Of a DNA stretch of 64,000 nucleotides, positions 38,035 to 45,988 are shown piece after piece. This DNA comes from Halomonas dongshanensis (GTDB lineage: Bacteria > Pseudomonadota > Gammaproteobacteria > Pseudomonadales > Halomonadaceae). The first letter of the stretch is position 1. Each line of letters opens with the position of its first letter. The DNA is taken from NCBI RefSeq assembly GCF_024790395.1, contig NZ_JAJISC010000005.1:186001-250000 (forward strand), in the 5' to 3' direction. The position numbers were made by a program, and so were the translations under genes. The notes beneath the pieces were generated by a model. That model was given only the letters and a program-made list of their open reading frames with translations. It was not told the DNA's origin and made no database searches.

Positions 38035-40241
38035 AGTTTACCTTTGAACAGCAGGCGGTCATCGCTCACCCATGCGGCCATGCGCGCGTCATGGCGGTGG
38101 CCGGGGCGGGTAAGACCACCACCATGGCCGCGCGCGTTCTGCATTTGCTTACCCAGGGCGTGTCGCCCAAACGCATGCTGGTGCTGATGTTCAATCGCTC
38201 AGCCAAAGATGATTTTCAGCGCCGTTTGGCGAGTATGGCAGGTGAGGGCCAAGCTCTGCCTGATGTACGCACCTTTCACTCGCTAGGCCATCGCTTGACC
38301 CAAAGCCTGTGCCGCTGGGGGGCGCTGGCGCCACGGCGTCTGCTCTCATCAGATTGGCAACTCGAAAGGCTCTTGCGCCAAGCCAGCCTCAACGTGTTGA
38401 GCAGTGCTGCCGAGCGTCGTGATGCGGCTCTCGATGGCGACCGCTTGGAGGCGCTGGCGCACTTTTGCGGCCTGGTGAAGGCCGAGCTCGCCGCGCCTGA
38501 GGCGCTCTTCGAAACGCTCAACCTCGATCCCGACACCGACTATTTTCCCGCCGCCTTTGCCGAGGCCGAGCGCCTCATGGCTGCCGAAGGCGTGATGACC
38601 TATGCTGATCTGCTCTATCGCCCGGTACGTGCGCTCGAACAGGAGGCGGCGCTGCGCCAGCGTGTGGCGGGCTTTCTCGACCACGTCATCGTCGATGAGT
38701 ACCAGGACATCAATGCCGCCCAGCAGCGTTTGCTGGCAATTCTCGCCGCTCCCAGCGCCGCGGTCATGGCCGTGGGCGATGCCAATCAGTGCATCTACGA
38801 GTGGCGCGGGGCGCGCCCCGATACCCTACTCGACGACTTCACTGCGACCTTTGGGCACGCCAGCGACTATCCGCTATCGACCACCTTTCGCCATGGTCAT
38901 GCCCTGGCGCTTACCGCCAACCACGCCATATTCGCCAACCAGCGCCGACCCGATCAGCTCTGCGTGGCTTTGGATGGCAACCGCGATACTCGCATCGATC
39001 TGGGGCAGGGGAGTCGAGCGTTGCTCGATGCTCTAATGGACTGGCAGGCCCAAGGGCGTCGGCTGGATGAAAGTTGCCTGCTGGTGCGCAGCTGGGCGCT
39101 CTCGGTGCCGTTTCAACTGGCGCTTCTTCAAGCGGGGATTCCCTTCCGGCTACAGCGCGAGGATCGCTTCGTCTTCCGCTTGCCTCTGGTGCAGGCGCTG
39201 GCGGGCTTCTTAAAGCTCGCGCGCCAGCCTGCGCTGCTGCACGATCCGAATCACGTGCTCTTGCTGCTGTCTCAACCGACCTCTTTCGTCGCCCGTGAGC
39301 GCCTGCAGCGCTTGGCTCATCAGCTGGCCGCGACCCAAGCGTGGCCGGAAAGAGACGACAGCGTACTGCGCGAACTTAAACCCCTACAACGGCGGACGCT
39401 CAAAAAGCGCTGGACGCTGCTATGCGATCTCCCTGCACTCGGCGCCTGGCCCCCGGGGCGGCTCCTGGCTCACGTCGTCGATACCATCGAGGCCGAGAAG
39501 GTGCTCAAGCGCGCCGCTACCCGGCGCGACAAGGGTGAAGAGGACGTGCGCCTACTCGACGTGCTGCTCGAACAGGCCGAAAGCGTGGCCGATCCCGATG
39601 CCTTTATCGAACTGCTCGAACGCCCCGTGGAGAACCAGGCCGGTGGCGTACTCATCAGCACGGTACACGGTGCCAAGGGGCTCGAGTGGCCGCTGGTAAT
39701 GGTCGCAGGATGCAACGAAGAGGACTTCCCTCACTATAGCCGCGACAACCCCTTGAGCGATGAGCGCCTGGAGGAGGAGCGACGGCTGTTCTACGTGGCC
39801 ATCACCCGCGCTGAGGAGCGTCTGCTGCTATTGCACGATGCGGGCGCGCACCGGCCGAGCCGTTTTCTCAGCGAGTGCGCCTGGGGTGACGGCATGCGCG
39901 TGGCTGCACGCCTAAAGGGAGGCGAAACGGGCAGCGATAAGGCGAATGCGCCGCTTAGCGTGGCGCGCCCGGCGCTCGTTCAGCGCTATCTCGCCCAGAC
40001 CGGACACGAGGGCATCGCGCTCGCTGCGCCTCAGGTACAGGAAACATCGGGCAGCTACATGGCAGGCGCGCGTTTTCAGCCCGGCCAGCGCCTGCTGCAT
40101 AGCGTATTTGGTGAGGGCGAGGTGGCAGCGGTCGAAGGCAACCCCGATGATCCGGTCATCGATGTGCGCTTTGCCCAGGCAGGGCGGCGACGGCTCATTG
40201 CCCGCCGCGCGCCCATCCAGGTGATCGAGCCCGCCTCCTGA
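38031..40241 (+). CDS. UvrD/Rep-like superfamily I DNA helicase
   Basis: A 736-residue SF1A helicase-like protein. Motif I is MAVAGAGKTTTMAARV near residue 20, motif II VIVDEYQDINAAQQRLL, motif III VGDANQCIYEWRGARPD, motif IV TTFRHGHALA, motif V STVHGAKGLEWPLV and motif VI FYVAITRAEERLLLL. The C-terminal ~60 residues (GQRLLHSVFGEGEVAAVEGN) form a small Tudor-like module as in UvrD/PcrA. It is distinct from UvrD and Rep in wording; role unknown, probably DNA repair. GTG at 38031 overlaps the DUF1285 stop; an earlier ATG adds seven residues only. Confidence 0.85.
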   Translation: MKFTFEQQAVIAHPCGHARVMAVAGAGKTTTMAARVLHLLTQGVSPKRMLVLMFNRSAKDDFQRRLASMAGEGQALPDVRTFHSLGHRLTQSLCRWGALAPRRLLSSDWQLERLLRQASLNVLSSAAERRDAALDGDRLEALAHFCGLVKAELAAPEALFETLNLDPDTDYFPAAFAEAERLMAAEGVMTYADLLYRPVRALEQEAALRQRVAGFLDHVIVDEYQDINAAQQRLLAILAAPSAAVMAVGDANQCIYEWRGARPDTLLDDFTATFGHASDYPLSTTFRHGHALALTANHAIFANQRRPDQLCVALDGNRDTRIDLGQGSRALLDALMDWQAQGRRLDESCLLVRSWALSVPFQLALLQAGIPFRLQREDRFVFRLPLVQALAGFLKLARQPALLHDPNHVLLLLSQPTSFVARERLQRLAHQLAATQAWPERDDSVLRELKPLQRRTLKKRWTLLCDLPALGAWPPGRLLAHVVDTIEAEKVLKRAATRRDKGEEDVRLLDVLLEQAESVADPDAFIELLERPVENQAGGVLISTVHGAKGLEWPLVMVAGCNEEDFPHYSRDNPLSDERLEEERRLFYVAITRAEERLLLLHDAGAHRPSRFLSECAWGDGMRVAARLKGGETGSDKANAPLSVARPALVQRYLAQTGHEGIALAAPQVQETSGSYMAGARFQPGQRLLHSVFGEGEVAAVEGNPDDPVIDVRFAQAGRRRLIARRAPIQVIEPAS

Positions 40242-40297
40242 GTCAAGCAGGTGCCCGTTCAAACCCAATTCCAGCCCAAGCGAGCCCAATACAGGTA

Positions 40298-41962
40298 CTA
40301 CATATTGGGATAGTTGGGCCCGCCGCCGCCTTCTGGAGCCACCCAGGTGATATTTTGGGCCGGGTCCTTGATGTCACAGGTCTTGCAGTGCACGCAGTTC
40401 TGGAAATTGATTTGAAAGCGTGGTTCGCCGTTGCTCTCTTCGACGACTTCATAGACCCCGGCCGGGCAGTAGCGCTGGGCGGGTTCGGCGTAGGTGGGTA
40501 GGTTGTCGCGAATCGGCACCGCCGGGTCGTCGAGCTTCAAATGACAGGGCTGATCCTCTTCGTGGTTGGTGTTGGAGAGAAACACCGACGAGAGCTTGTC
40601 GAAGGAGAGTTTGCCGTCGGGTTTGGGGTAGTCGATCTTGGTGAAATTGGCAGCCGGTTTCAGCGCCGCGTAGTCGGGCGTGGTGTCGTGTACCTTGGGT
40701 AGCTTGCCGCCCAAAAGTTGATCGACGAAGTTGTAGGCACCGCCGCCCACCGTGCCGTACTTGTGTATAGCAGGGCCGAAGCTCGCACTCTCCTTGAGCT
40801 CCTGATAGGCCCAGCTCGCTTGCCAGCGGGTGGTGAAGTCGTTGAGCTCGGTGCCGCCTTCGCTACCTTCCTTGAGCGCGGCGAAAACGCTTTCAGCCGC
40901 GACCAACCCCGATTTCATGGCGGTGTGAATGCCCTTGATCTTGGCGAAGTTGAGCGTGCCCGCGTCACAGCCGATCAAGAGTCCACCGGCAAAGGTCATC
41001 TTGGGCAGGCTATTGAGGCCGCCCTTGGTGATTGCCCGGGCGCCGTAGGCCACACGGGAGCCGCCTTCGAGGTACTGGCGCAGTACCGGATGGTGCTTCA
41101 TGCGCTGGAATTCGTCGAAAGGGGAGAGCCAGGGGTTCTTATACCCAAGATCCAGAATCAGCCCGACCACGACCTGCTGATTCTCGGCGTGATAGAGAAA
41201 CCAGCCGCCGTGGGCATCACCGGTGAGCGGCCAGCCCGAGCCGTGCAGGATCAGCCCCGGTTGATGCTGTTCGGCGGGAACGTCCCACAGCTCTTTCAAG
41301 CCGATACCGTAGTGCTGGGGATCGCTTTCGGCATCGAGGTCGAAGCGGCGAATCAACCGCTTGCCCAGATGGCCGCGCGACCCTTCGGCGAACAGGGTGT
41401 ACTTGGCGCGAAGCTCCATGCCGGGCATGAAGCCATCTTTGGGCGTGCCGTCGGCGGCCACTCCCATGTCACCGATGAGAATGCCGCGAACGACGCCGTC
41501 CTCGATGATCACGTCTTGGGCTGCAAAGCCCGGGAAGACCTCCACGCCCAGCCCTTCGGCCTGCTCGGCGAGCCAACGGCACAAATTGCCAGCGCTGATG
41601 ACGTAGCGGGTTAGCTCGCCGCCGGTATTGTGCATGCTCTTGGGCACCAGGGCATTGGGTAGCTTCTGGGCCTTTTCAGCGTCTTTGAGCAGGTAGACGT
41701 CGTCACGGGTGGCGGGCGTGGTCAGCGGCGCGCCACGCTCCTGCCAGTCGGGAAACAGCTCGTTCAAGGCGCGCGGCTCGAAAACGGCGCCCGAGAGGAT
41801 GTGCGCCCCGACCTCGGAGCCTTTTTCCACCACGCACACCGTCAGCTCCTGACCGGCCTCGTTGGCTTGCTGCATCAGTCGGCAGGCGGCAGATAGGCCC
41901 GATGGCCCCGCGCCGACGATGACGACATCGACCTCCATCACATCGCGTTCGATAGGTTCCAC
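40298..41962 (-). CDS. etfdh: Electron transfer flavoprotein-ubiquinone oxidoreductase (ETF-QO)
   Basis: Passes electrons from ETF to ubiquinone at the inner membrane during beta-oxidation and amino-acid degradation. The 554-residue protein has the FAD motif VIVGAGPSGLSAACRL, the GGLNSLPKMTFAGGLLIGCDAG block (quoted in part: KMTFAGGLLIGCDAG), and the 4Fe-4S cysteines in YCPAGVYEV and NCVHCKTCDIKDPAQNI. The GTG start is supported by AAGGAG upstream. It is divergent from etfBA and convergent with the helicase gene. Confidence 0.96.
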   Translation of the reverse strand: MEPIERDVMEVDVVIVGAGPSGLSAACRLMQQANEAGQELTVCVVEKGSEVGAHILSGAVFEPRALNELFPDWQERGAPLTTPATRDDVYLLKDAEKAQKLPNALVPKSMHNTGGELTRYVISAGNLCRWLAEQAEGLGVEVFPGFAAQDVIIEDGVVRGILIGDMGVAADGTPKDGFMPGMELRAKYTLFAEGSRGHLGKRLIRRFDLDAESDPQHYGIGLKELWDVPAEQHQPGLILHGSGWPLTGDAHGGWFLYHAENQQVVVGLILDLGYKNPWLSPFDEFQRMKHHPVLRQYLEGGSRVAYGARAITKGGLNSLPKMTFAGGLLIGCDAGTLNFAKIKGIHTAMKSGLVAAESVFAALKEGSEGGTELNDFTTRWQASWAYQELKESASFGPAIHKYGTVGGGAYNFVDQLLGGKLPKVHDTTPDYAALKPAANFTKIDYPKPDGKLSFDKLSSVFLSNTNHEEDQPCHLKLDDPAVPIRDNLPTYAEPAQRYCPAGVYEVVEESNGEPRFQINFQNCVHCKTCDIKDPAQNITWVAPEGGGGPNYPNM

Positions 41963-42295
41963 CTGGTGATCTCCTTATTCTCTCTCATTGCGTTTCTTAT
42001 AAGTACACGGCCTTGATTTAAAACGGTCGTTTGCTTCTGGTTGGCTTCCATGATAGGCATAATACCTGCCTTAGGTCATCACTACGATGGCCCTGGGCCG
42101 TGATGGTGCGCCTAGGCTTGCCCCCATGAGGTTGCCGAGTTAGCGTCAGTGAATAGGAGTGAACGCCCCTAGAGGCGGCATACGAGGTGTGAGGCGGCGC
42201 GGGTATCGACGCCGTAACGTGAGGGGCCCATCTGCGGGCTACCCTAGCGGTTAGCGCCTTTTCAAGAGTCCAGTCAAGAGTCTAGCGAGGAAGTT
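41963..42295. other. etfdh / etfBA divergent regulatory region
   Basis: 333 bp without a gene. It holds a PsrA-like operator (42020-42033), the minus-strand -10 candidate TATAAG (about 41997-42002) next to it for etfdh, and a hairpin-forming stretch CATCAC...GTGATG with the core GGCCCTGGGCC (42077-42105). The etfB Shine-Dalgarno AGGAAG lies at the end. No clear plus-strand sigma-70 promoter is seen (CATAAT at 42058 lacks a -35). Confidence 0.55.
42020..42033. promoter_or_regulatory. PsrA-like operator
   Basis: AAACGGTCGTTTG fits the PsrA pattern of AAAC-N(2-4)-GTTT flanked by G or C; here AAAC, four bases, GTTTG. It can also be read as the perfect inverted repeat AAACG-GT-CGTTT. PsrA is the fatty-acid-responsive TetR-type regulator controlling etf and beta-oxidation genes in pseudomonads. 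It overlaps the expected -35 of etfdh. Confidence 0.55.
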
Positions 42296-43048
42296 ATGAA
42301 AGTACTCGTCGCGGTCAAACGCGTCATCGACTATAACGTCAAGATTCGGGTCAAGCCGGATCACTCCGATGTCGACCTCACCAACGTCAAGATGGCGATG
42401 AACCCCTTCTGCGAGATTGCCGTGGAAGAGGCCGTACGCCTAAAAGAGAAGGGCGTGGCAAGCGAGGTCGTCGCTGTCACCGTGGGTCCCAAAGCTGCGC
42501 AAGAGCAGTTGCGCACGGCACTGGCCCTTGGGGCCGACCGTGCCATCCACGTCGAAACCGACGAGCGCGTGGACTCCCTGGGCGCTGCCAAGGCGCTGGC
42601 CAAGCTCGTCGAGAGCGAAGCGCCGGGACTGGTGATTCTGGGTAAGCAAGCGATCGACTCCGACAACAACCAGACCGGCCAGATGCTTGCCGCGCTGGCC
42701 AACCTTCCTCAGGGCACTTTCGCCTCCGAAGTGGTGGTCGAGGGCGGTCAGGTCAAGGTCACCCGTGAGATCGACGGCGGCCTGCAGACCGTATCACTGA
42801 GTCTTCCGGCGGTGATCACCAGCGACCTGCGCTTGAACGAGCCACGCTATGCCAAGCTTCCCGATATCATGAAGGCGAAGAAGAAGCCACTGGAGGTCAA
42901 GACGCCCGATGAGCTCGGCGTAAGCCTCGCCTCCAAGGTGCGCCTGCTCAAGGTCGAGCCACCGGCCGAGCGCCAGGGCGGCGTCAAGGTCGCCTCGGTG
43001 GACGAGCTGATCGATAAACTCAAGAACGAAGCCAAGGTGATCGCATGA
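42296..43048 (+). CDS. etfB: Electron transfer flavoprotein beta subunit
   Basis: The small ETF subunit, 250 residues, which binds AMP and, with EtfA, carries electrons from acyl-CoA dehydrogenases to ETF-QO. It begins [20 protein letters not shown], the standard opening, and has [20 protein letters not shown] and [20 protein letters not shown] (19-20 residue blocks) typical of the family. AGGAAG lies before the ATG. It overlaps etfA by four bases (ATGA). Confidence 0.97.
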   Translation: MKVLVAVKRVIDYNVKIRVKPDHSDVDLTNVKMAMNPFCEIAVEEAVRLKEKGVASEVVAVTVGPKAAQEQLRTALALGADRAIHVETDERVDSLGAAKALAKLVESEAPGLVILGKQAIDSDNNQTGQMLAALANLPQGTFASEVVVEGGQVKVTREIDGGLQTVSLSLPAVITSDLRLNEPRYAKLPDIMKAKKKPLEVKTPDELGVSLASKVRLLKVEPPAERQGGVKVASVDELIDKLKNEAKVIA

Positions 43049-43971
43049 GCATACTGGTACTCGCTGACCTCGTGGAGAATCAACTGGCGGGCACTACCGC
43101 CCATGTCGTGGCGGCTGCTCAGCAGATCGGTGGCGATGTCGATGTGCTGGTCGTTGGTGAAGGCGTACAGGCCGCTGCCGAAGCGGCCGCGCGCCTGGAT
43201 GGCGTCAAGCGCGTGCGCGTTGCCGATAACGGCGTCTACGCGCATCAGCTCGCCGAGCCGCTGGGCGCGCTTCTGGCCGAACTTGCCGGTGAGTACAGCC
43301 ACGTGCTGGCAGCGGCCTCCACTACCGGTAAGAACGTACTGCCGCGGTTGGCGGCGCTCAAGGACGTCAATCAGCTCTCCGACATCATCAGCGTCGAGAG
43401 TGCCGATACCTTCAAGCGGCCGATCTATGCGGGTAACGCCATCGCAACGGTGCAAAGCGAAGATGCGCTCAAGGTGATCACTGTGCGCCCCAGCGCCTTC
43501 GATGCCGTGGTCGAAAGCGGCAGCGCGCCCATCGAGGCGATCGATGTGGTGGTCGATAACGCTCAGTCGCGCTTCGTTGATGAAGTGCTTGCGACCTCTG
43601 ACCGCCCCGAACTCGGCGGCGCCCGGGTGATCATCTCCGGCGGTCGGGGCATGGGCAACGGCGACAACTTCAAGCTGCTCGATGGCATCGCCGACAAGCT
43701 CAACGCCGCCATTGGCGCCTCGCGCGCGGCGGTGGATGCAGGCTTCGTACCCAACGACATGCAGGTCGGTCAGACCGGTAAGATCGTCGCGCCTGATCTC
43801 TACATCGCCGTGGGTATCTCTGGTGCGATCCAGCACTTGGCGGGGATGAAGGACTCCAAGGTGATCGTGGCGATCAACAAGGACGAAGAGGCGCCGATCT
43901 TCCAGGTCGCGGATTTCGGTCTGGTGGGCGATCTGTTCGAGGTTCTGCCCGAGCTCGAAAGCAAGCTTTGA
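43045..43971 (+). CDS. etfA: Electron transfer flavoprotein alpha subunit
   Basis: The FAD-binding ETF subunit, 308 residues. The C-terminal FAD domain shows [49 protein letters not shown] and [20 protein letters not shown]. Start ATG overlaps the etfB stop, and a strong terminator follows. Partner of EtfB and electron donor to the divergently encoded ETF-QO. Confidence 0.97.
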   Translation: MSILVLADLVENQLAGTTAHVVAAAQQIGGDVDVLVVGEGVQAAAEAAARLDGVKRVRVADNGVYAHQLAEPLGALLAELAGEYSHVLAAASTTGKNVLPRLAALKDVNQLSDIISVESADTFKRPIYAGNAIATVQSEDALKVITVRPSAFDAVVESGSAPIEAIDVVVDNAQSRFVDEVLATSDRPELGGARVIISGGRGMGNGDNFKLLDGIADKLNAAIGASRAAVDAGFVPNDMQVGQTGKIVAPDLYIAVGISGAIQHLAGMKDSKVIVAINKDEEAPIFQVADFGLVGDLFEVLPELESKL

Positions 43972-44004
43972 GCCGGGTTTTCCTGTCTTAAATGCTTGAT
44001 CCTC

Positions 44005-44034
44005 AAGCCGACTTCGCCGTAAGTCGGCTTTTTT
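44005..44034 (+). terminator. Intrinsic terminator after etfBA
   Basis: AAGCCGACTT (44005-44014), loop CGCCGT, AAGTCGGCTT, then TTTT: a 10-bp perfect stem with U-tract. Confidence 0.93.
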
Positions 44035-44060
44035 GTCGGCCTGGGATTAGGTAAACTTCC

Positions 44061-44087
44061 ATTACTTGACTAAAGTACTGGGTGAAT
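44061..44087. promoter_or_regulatory. Weak IscR type-1-like site upstream of sodA
   Basis: TACTTGACTAAAGTACTGGG resembles the IscR type-1 motif (YYGACTRWWWYAGTCRRSTAT) in its left half fully and in its right half only if one base is deleted. TTGACT could be a -35, but no -10 follows at the right distance. Candidate only. Confidence 0.2.
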
Positions 44088-44220
44088 GAGGTGGGCCTTC
44101 CCGGTCGAGGGAGCGCGCACCGTTAGTGAGCAAGCCCTCTACTGGGTGGGTTGAAGTCGCGCTTTGCTGTCCCCACCTAGAGAGGTACACGCAATGAGAG
44201 CCACTCAAGGAGATGATGAA

Positions 44221-44832
44221 ATGGCACATACGCTTCCCGAACTGCCGTACGCTTATGACGCCCTGGAACCCCATGTCGATGCCATGACCATGGAGATCCA
44301 CCACTCGCGTCACCACAACACCTACGTCACCAACCTCAACGGCGCGCTGGAAGGTACCGGTCTGGAAGACCTCCCGGTCGAAGAGCTGGTGGCCAATCTT
44401 GATCGCGTACCCGAAGCCAAACGTCAGGCCGTGATCAACAACGGCGGCGGTCATGCCAACCACTCCATGTTCTGGCAGATGCTTGCGCCCAACGGCGGTG
44501 GTAAGCCTCAGGGTGACGTTGCCAAGGCCATTGACGCCGAGCTTGGCGGTTTCGATACCTTCAAAGAAGAGTTCAAGAAAGCCGCCGTTGGCCGTTTCGG
44601 TAGCGGCTGGGCATGGCTCTCCCTCACGCCCGAGAAGAAGCTCGTGGTTGAGAACACTCTTAACCAGGACAGCCCCCTGATGCACGGCAACACGCCGCTG
44701 CTGGGTCTCGACGTATGGGAGCACGCTTACTACCTGAAGTATCAGAATAAGCGTCCCGACTACATCGAAGCCTTCTTCAACGTGATCAATTGGGAAGACG
44801 TCGAGCGTCGCTATCAGGCGGCCATCGCCTAA
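44221..44832 (+). CDS. sodA: Superoxide dismutase, manganese type
   Basis: A 203-residue iron/manganese superoxide dismutase. Metal ligands are the His in [13 protein letters not shown] (H27), the His in [10 protein letters not shown], and Asp and His in [16 protein letters not shown]. The GGHANHS and NQDSPLM wording is that of Mn enzymes (E. coli SodA), not Fe enzymes (AQVWNH, TTSNAATP). The ATG follows an AGGAGA box; upstream in-frame codons are discounted. It precedes the class Ib ribonucleotide reductase, also typically manganese-loaded. Confidence 0.95.
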   Translation: MAHTLPELPYAYDALEPHVDAMTMEIHHSRHHNTYVTNLNGALEGTGLEDLPVEELVANLDRVPEAKRQAVINNGGGHANHSMFWQMLAPNGGGKPQGDVAKAIDAELGGFDTFKEEFKKAAVGRFGSGWAWLSLTPEKKLVVENTLNQDSPLMHGNTPLLGLDVWEHAYYLKYQNKRPDYIEAFFNVINWEDVERRYQAAIA

Positions 44833-44871
44833 GGCCCCCATGGCGCTTTAGCGCCTGTATGACGTGATCAG

Positions 44872-44905
44872 GAACCCGGCCCAGTGCCGGGTTCTTTTAT
44901 TTTTT
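44872..44905 (+). terminator. Intrinsic terminator after sodA
   Basis: GAACCCGGC (44872-44880), loop CCAGT, GCCGGGTTC (44886-44894), then TTTTATTTTTT. Nine-bp perfect GC-rich stem with strong U-tract. Confidence 0.94.
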
Positions 44906-44947
44906 CTCCTTTCTCTTTCTTTTTCCCTTTCTCGCTTTTCTCCTTTT
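44892..44947 (+). repeat. Polypyrimidine tract
   Basis: A 56-base stretch made of T and C except for one A and one G. It starts in the sodA terminator U-tract and runs on well past it. Function unknown. Confidence 0.85.
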
Positions 44948-45201
44948 ATGCGTCCCCCTGCGCTCGATCCCATCGTGTCGTCCTGGCTGCCTTTCCTCGA
45001 GGATTACGTTCTAGCATGGGCGAAATATTTCTTACCCTCGGCAGTGGGGTGGATAAGTTTTTGGGCCTCCCCATTCGTGCTTTAAAAAAGGGTTTTATTC
45101 GTTCGATTCGGCGGCTTAGATTCGCTTTTTTGATGCCTTTGGAAAGCTCGGCCCCAAGGCTAGGCTGGGTATGGTTTGTCAATAAGCTGTGGATGAAAAA
45201 A

Positions 45202-45217
45202 TTACTACATATGCTTG
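45202..45217. promoter_or_regulatory. NrdR-like box 1
   Basis: TTACTACATATGCTTG, compared with the NrdR consensus acaCwAtATaTwGtgt, matches at about 9 of 16 positions including the central ACTA-ATAT. It lies 31 bp upstream of the second box. Confidence 0.4.
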
Positions 45218-45244
45218 AATTGATTTTGCGATGACCTATATATA
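45215..45244 (+). promoter_or_regulatory. Candidate nrdHIEF promoter
   Basis: TTGAAT (45215-45220), 18 bp, TATATA (45239-45244). The -10 lies inside NrdR box 2, as expected for repression. Confidence 0.5.
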
Positions 45245-45248
45245 GTAT
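45233..45248. promoter_or_regulatory. NrdR-like box 2
   Basis: GACCTATATATAGTAT contains the complete NrdR core CTATATATAG (45236-45245) and matches about 12 of 16 consensus positions. Start-to-start distance to box 1 is 31 bp, three helical turns, the spacing typical of paired NrdR boxes. Confidence 0.65.
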
Positions 45249-45326
45249 TCGTGGGGTCTTTCGAAGGGGGTGAGCACTAGATGTGCTCTAGCCTAAAAAT
45301 GCCGCTATGAGAAGGAAAAAATAGCC

Positions 45327-45548
45327 ATGGATATCCAGATCTACAGCAAGCCTGCCTGCGTGCAGTGCACCGCCACCTACCGGGCGCTGGATAAGCAGGG
45401 TCTCTCTTACACCGTCATCGATATTACCGAGAAAAGCGGTGCCCAGGAGGAGGTAGAAGCATTGGGCTATCGCCAACTGCCTGTCGTGGTCGTCGGCGAA
45501 GATCACTGGTCTGGGTTCCGTCCTGATCGCATTCAGGCGCTGGCGTAA
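45327..45548 (+). CDS. nrdH: Glutaredoxin-like NrdH redoxin
   Basis: A 73-residue thiol reductant for class Ib ribonucleotide reductase. The redox pair is C11-V-Q-C14 in [15 protein letters not shown]; the C-terminal [11 protein letters not shown] is a family hallmark distinguishing NrdH from glutaredoxin. It begins the nrdHIEF operon, preceded by NrdR-like boxes. Confidence 0.96.
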   Translation: MDIQIYSKPACVQCTATYRALDKQGLSYTVIDITEKSGAQEEVEALGYRQLPVVVVGEDHWSGFRPDRIQALA

Positions 45549-45553
45549 TCACC

Positions 45554-45988
45554 ATGTGGGCACGACAGGCGCAGACGTCGGCGGTAGGAGGACTAGTCTA
45601 CTTCTCCACCAAGTCTGGCAATACGCACCGCTTCGTTGAAAGGCTGGGTCTCCCAGCTCAGCGGATCCCGCTGCATCGAGACGCGCCCACGCTCTATATC
45701 GAGCAACCATTTATCCTGATCACACCCACCTATGGCGGCGGTAGTGCCAAAGGTGCGGTGCCTTCGCAGGTCATTCGATTTTTGAATGTCGAGGCCAATC
45801 GGCGCCACTTGCGGGGAGTCATTGCAGCGGGCAATACCAATTTCGGGGAAGCTTACGGCCTGGCCGGGCGCATCATCGCAACGAAATGCGACGTTCCGCT
45901 GCTGTATCGTTTTGAACTGTTTGGCACCGACGACGACGTGGCCAAGGTTCGTAAGGGAGTAGAAGCGTTTTGGAAACGACAAAACTAG
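45554..45988 (+). CDS. nrdI: Ribonucleotide reductase flavodoxin-like protein NrdI
   Basis: A 144-residue flavoprotein that helps form the Mn(III)2-tyrosyl cofactor of NrdF. FMN-binding features are [27 protein letters not shown] and [17 protein letters not shown]. Follows nrdH by five bases and overlaps nrdE by 19 bases. Confidence 0.95.
   Translation: MWARQAQTSAVGGLVYFSTKSGNTHRFVERLGLPAQRIPLHRDAPTLYIEQPFILITPTYGGGSAKGAVPSQVIRFLNVEANRRHLRGVIAAGNTNFGEAYGLAGRIIATKCDVPLLYRFELFGTDDDVAKVRKGVEAFWKRQN

Larger units (their letters stand above)
44833..45326. other. sodA-nrdH intergenic region
   Basis: About 490 bp without a convincing gene; short open frames here have a skewed Phe/Ser composition caused by the pyrimidine tract. 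It holds the sodA terminator, a pyrimidine-rich tract, and the AT-rich nrdH regulatory region with two NrdR-like boxes. AT content is clearly higher than in neighbours. Confidence 0.6.

Noticed and set aside
44884..45234. 116-residue ORF between sodA and nrdH
   Set aside because: Starts in the sodA terminator and reads through the pyrimidine tract (Phe/Ser runs); no family resemblance.
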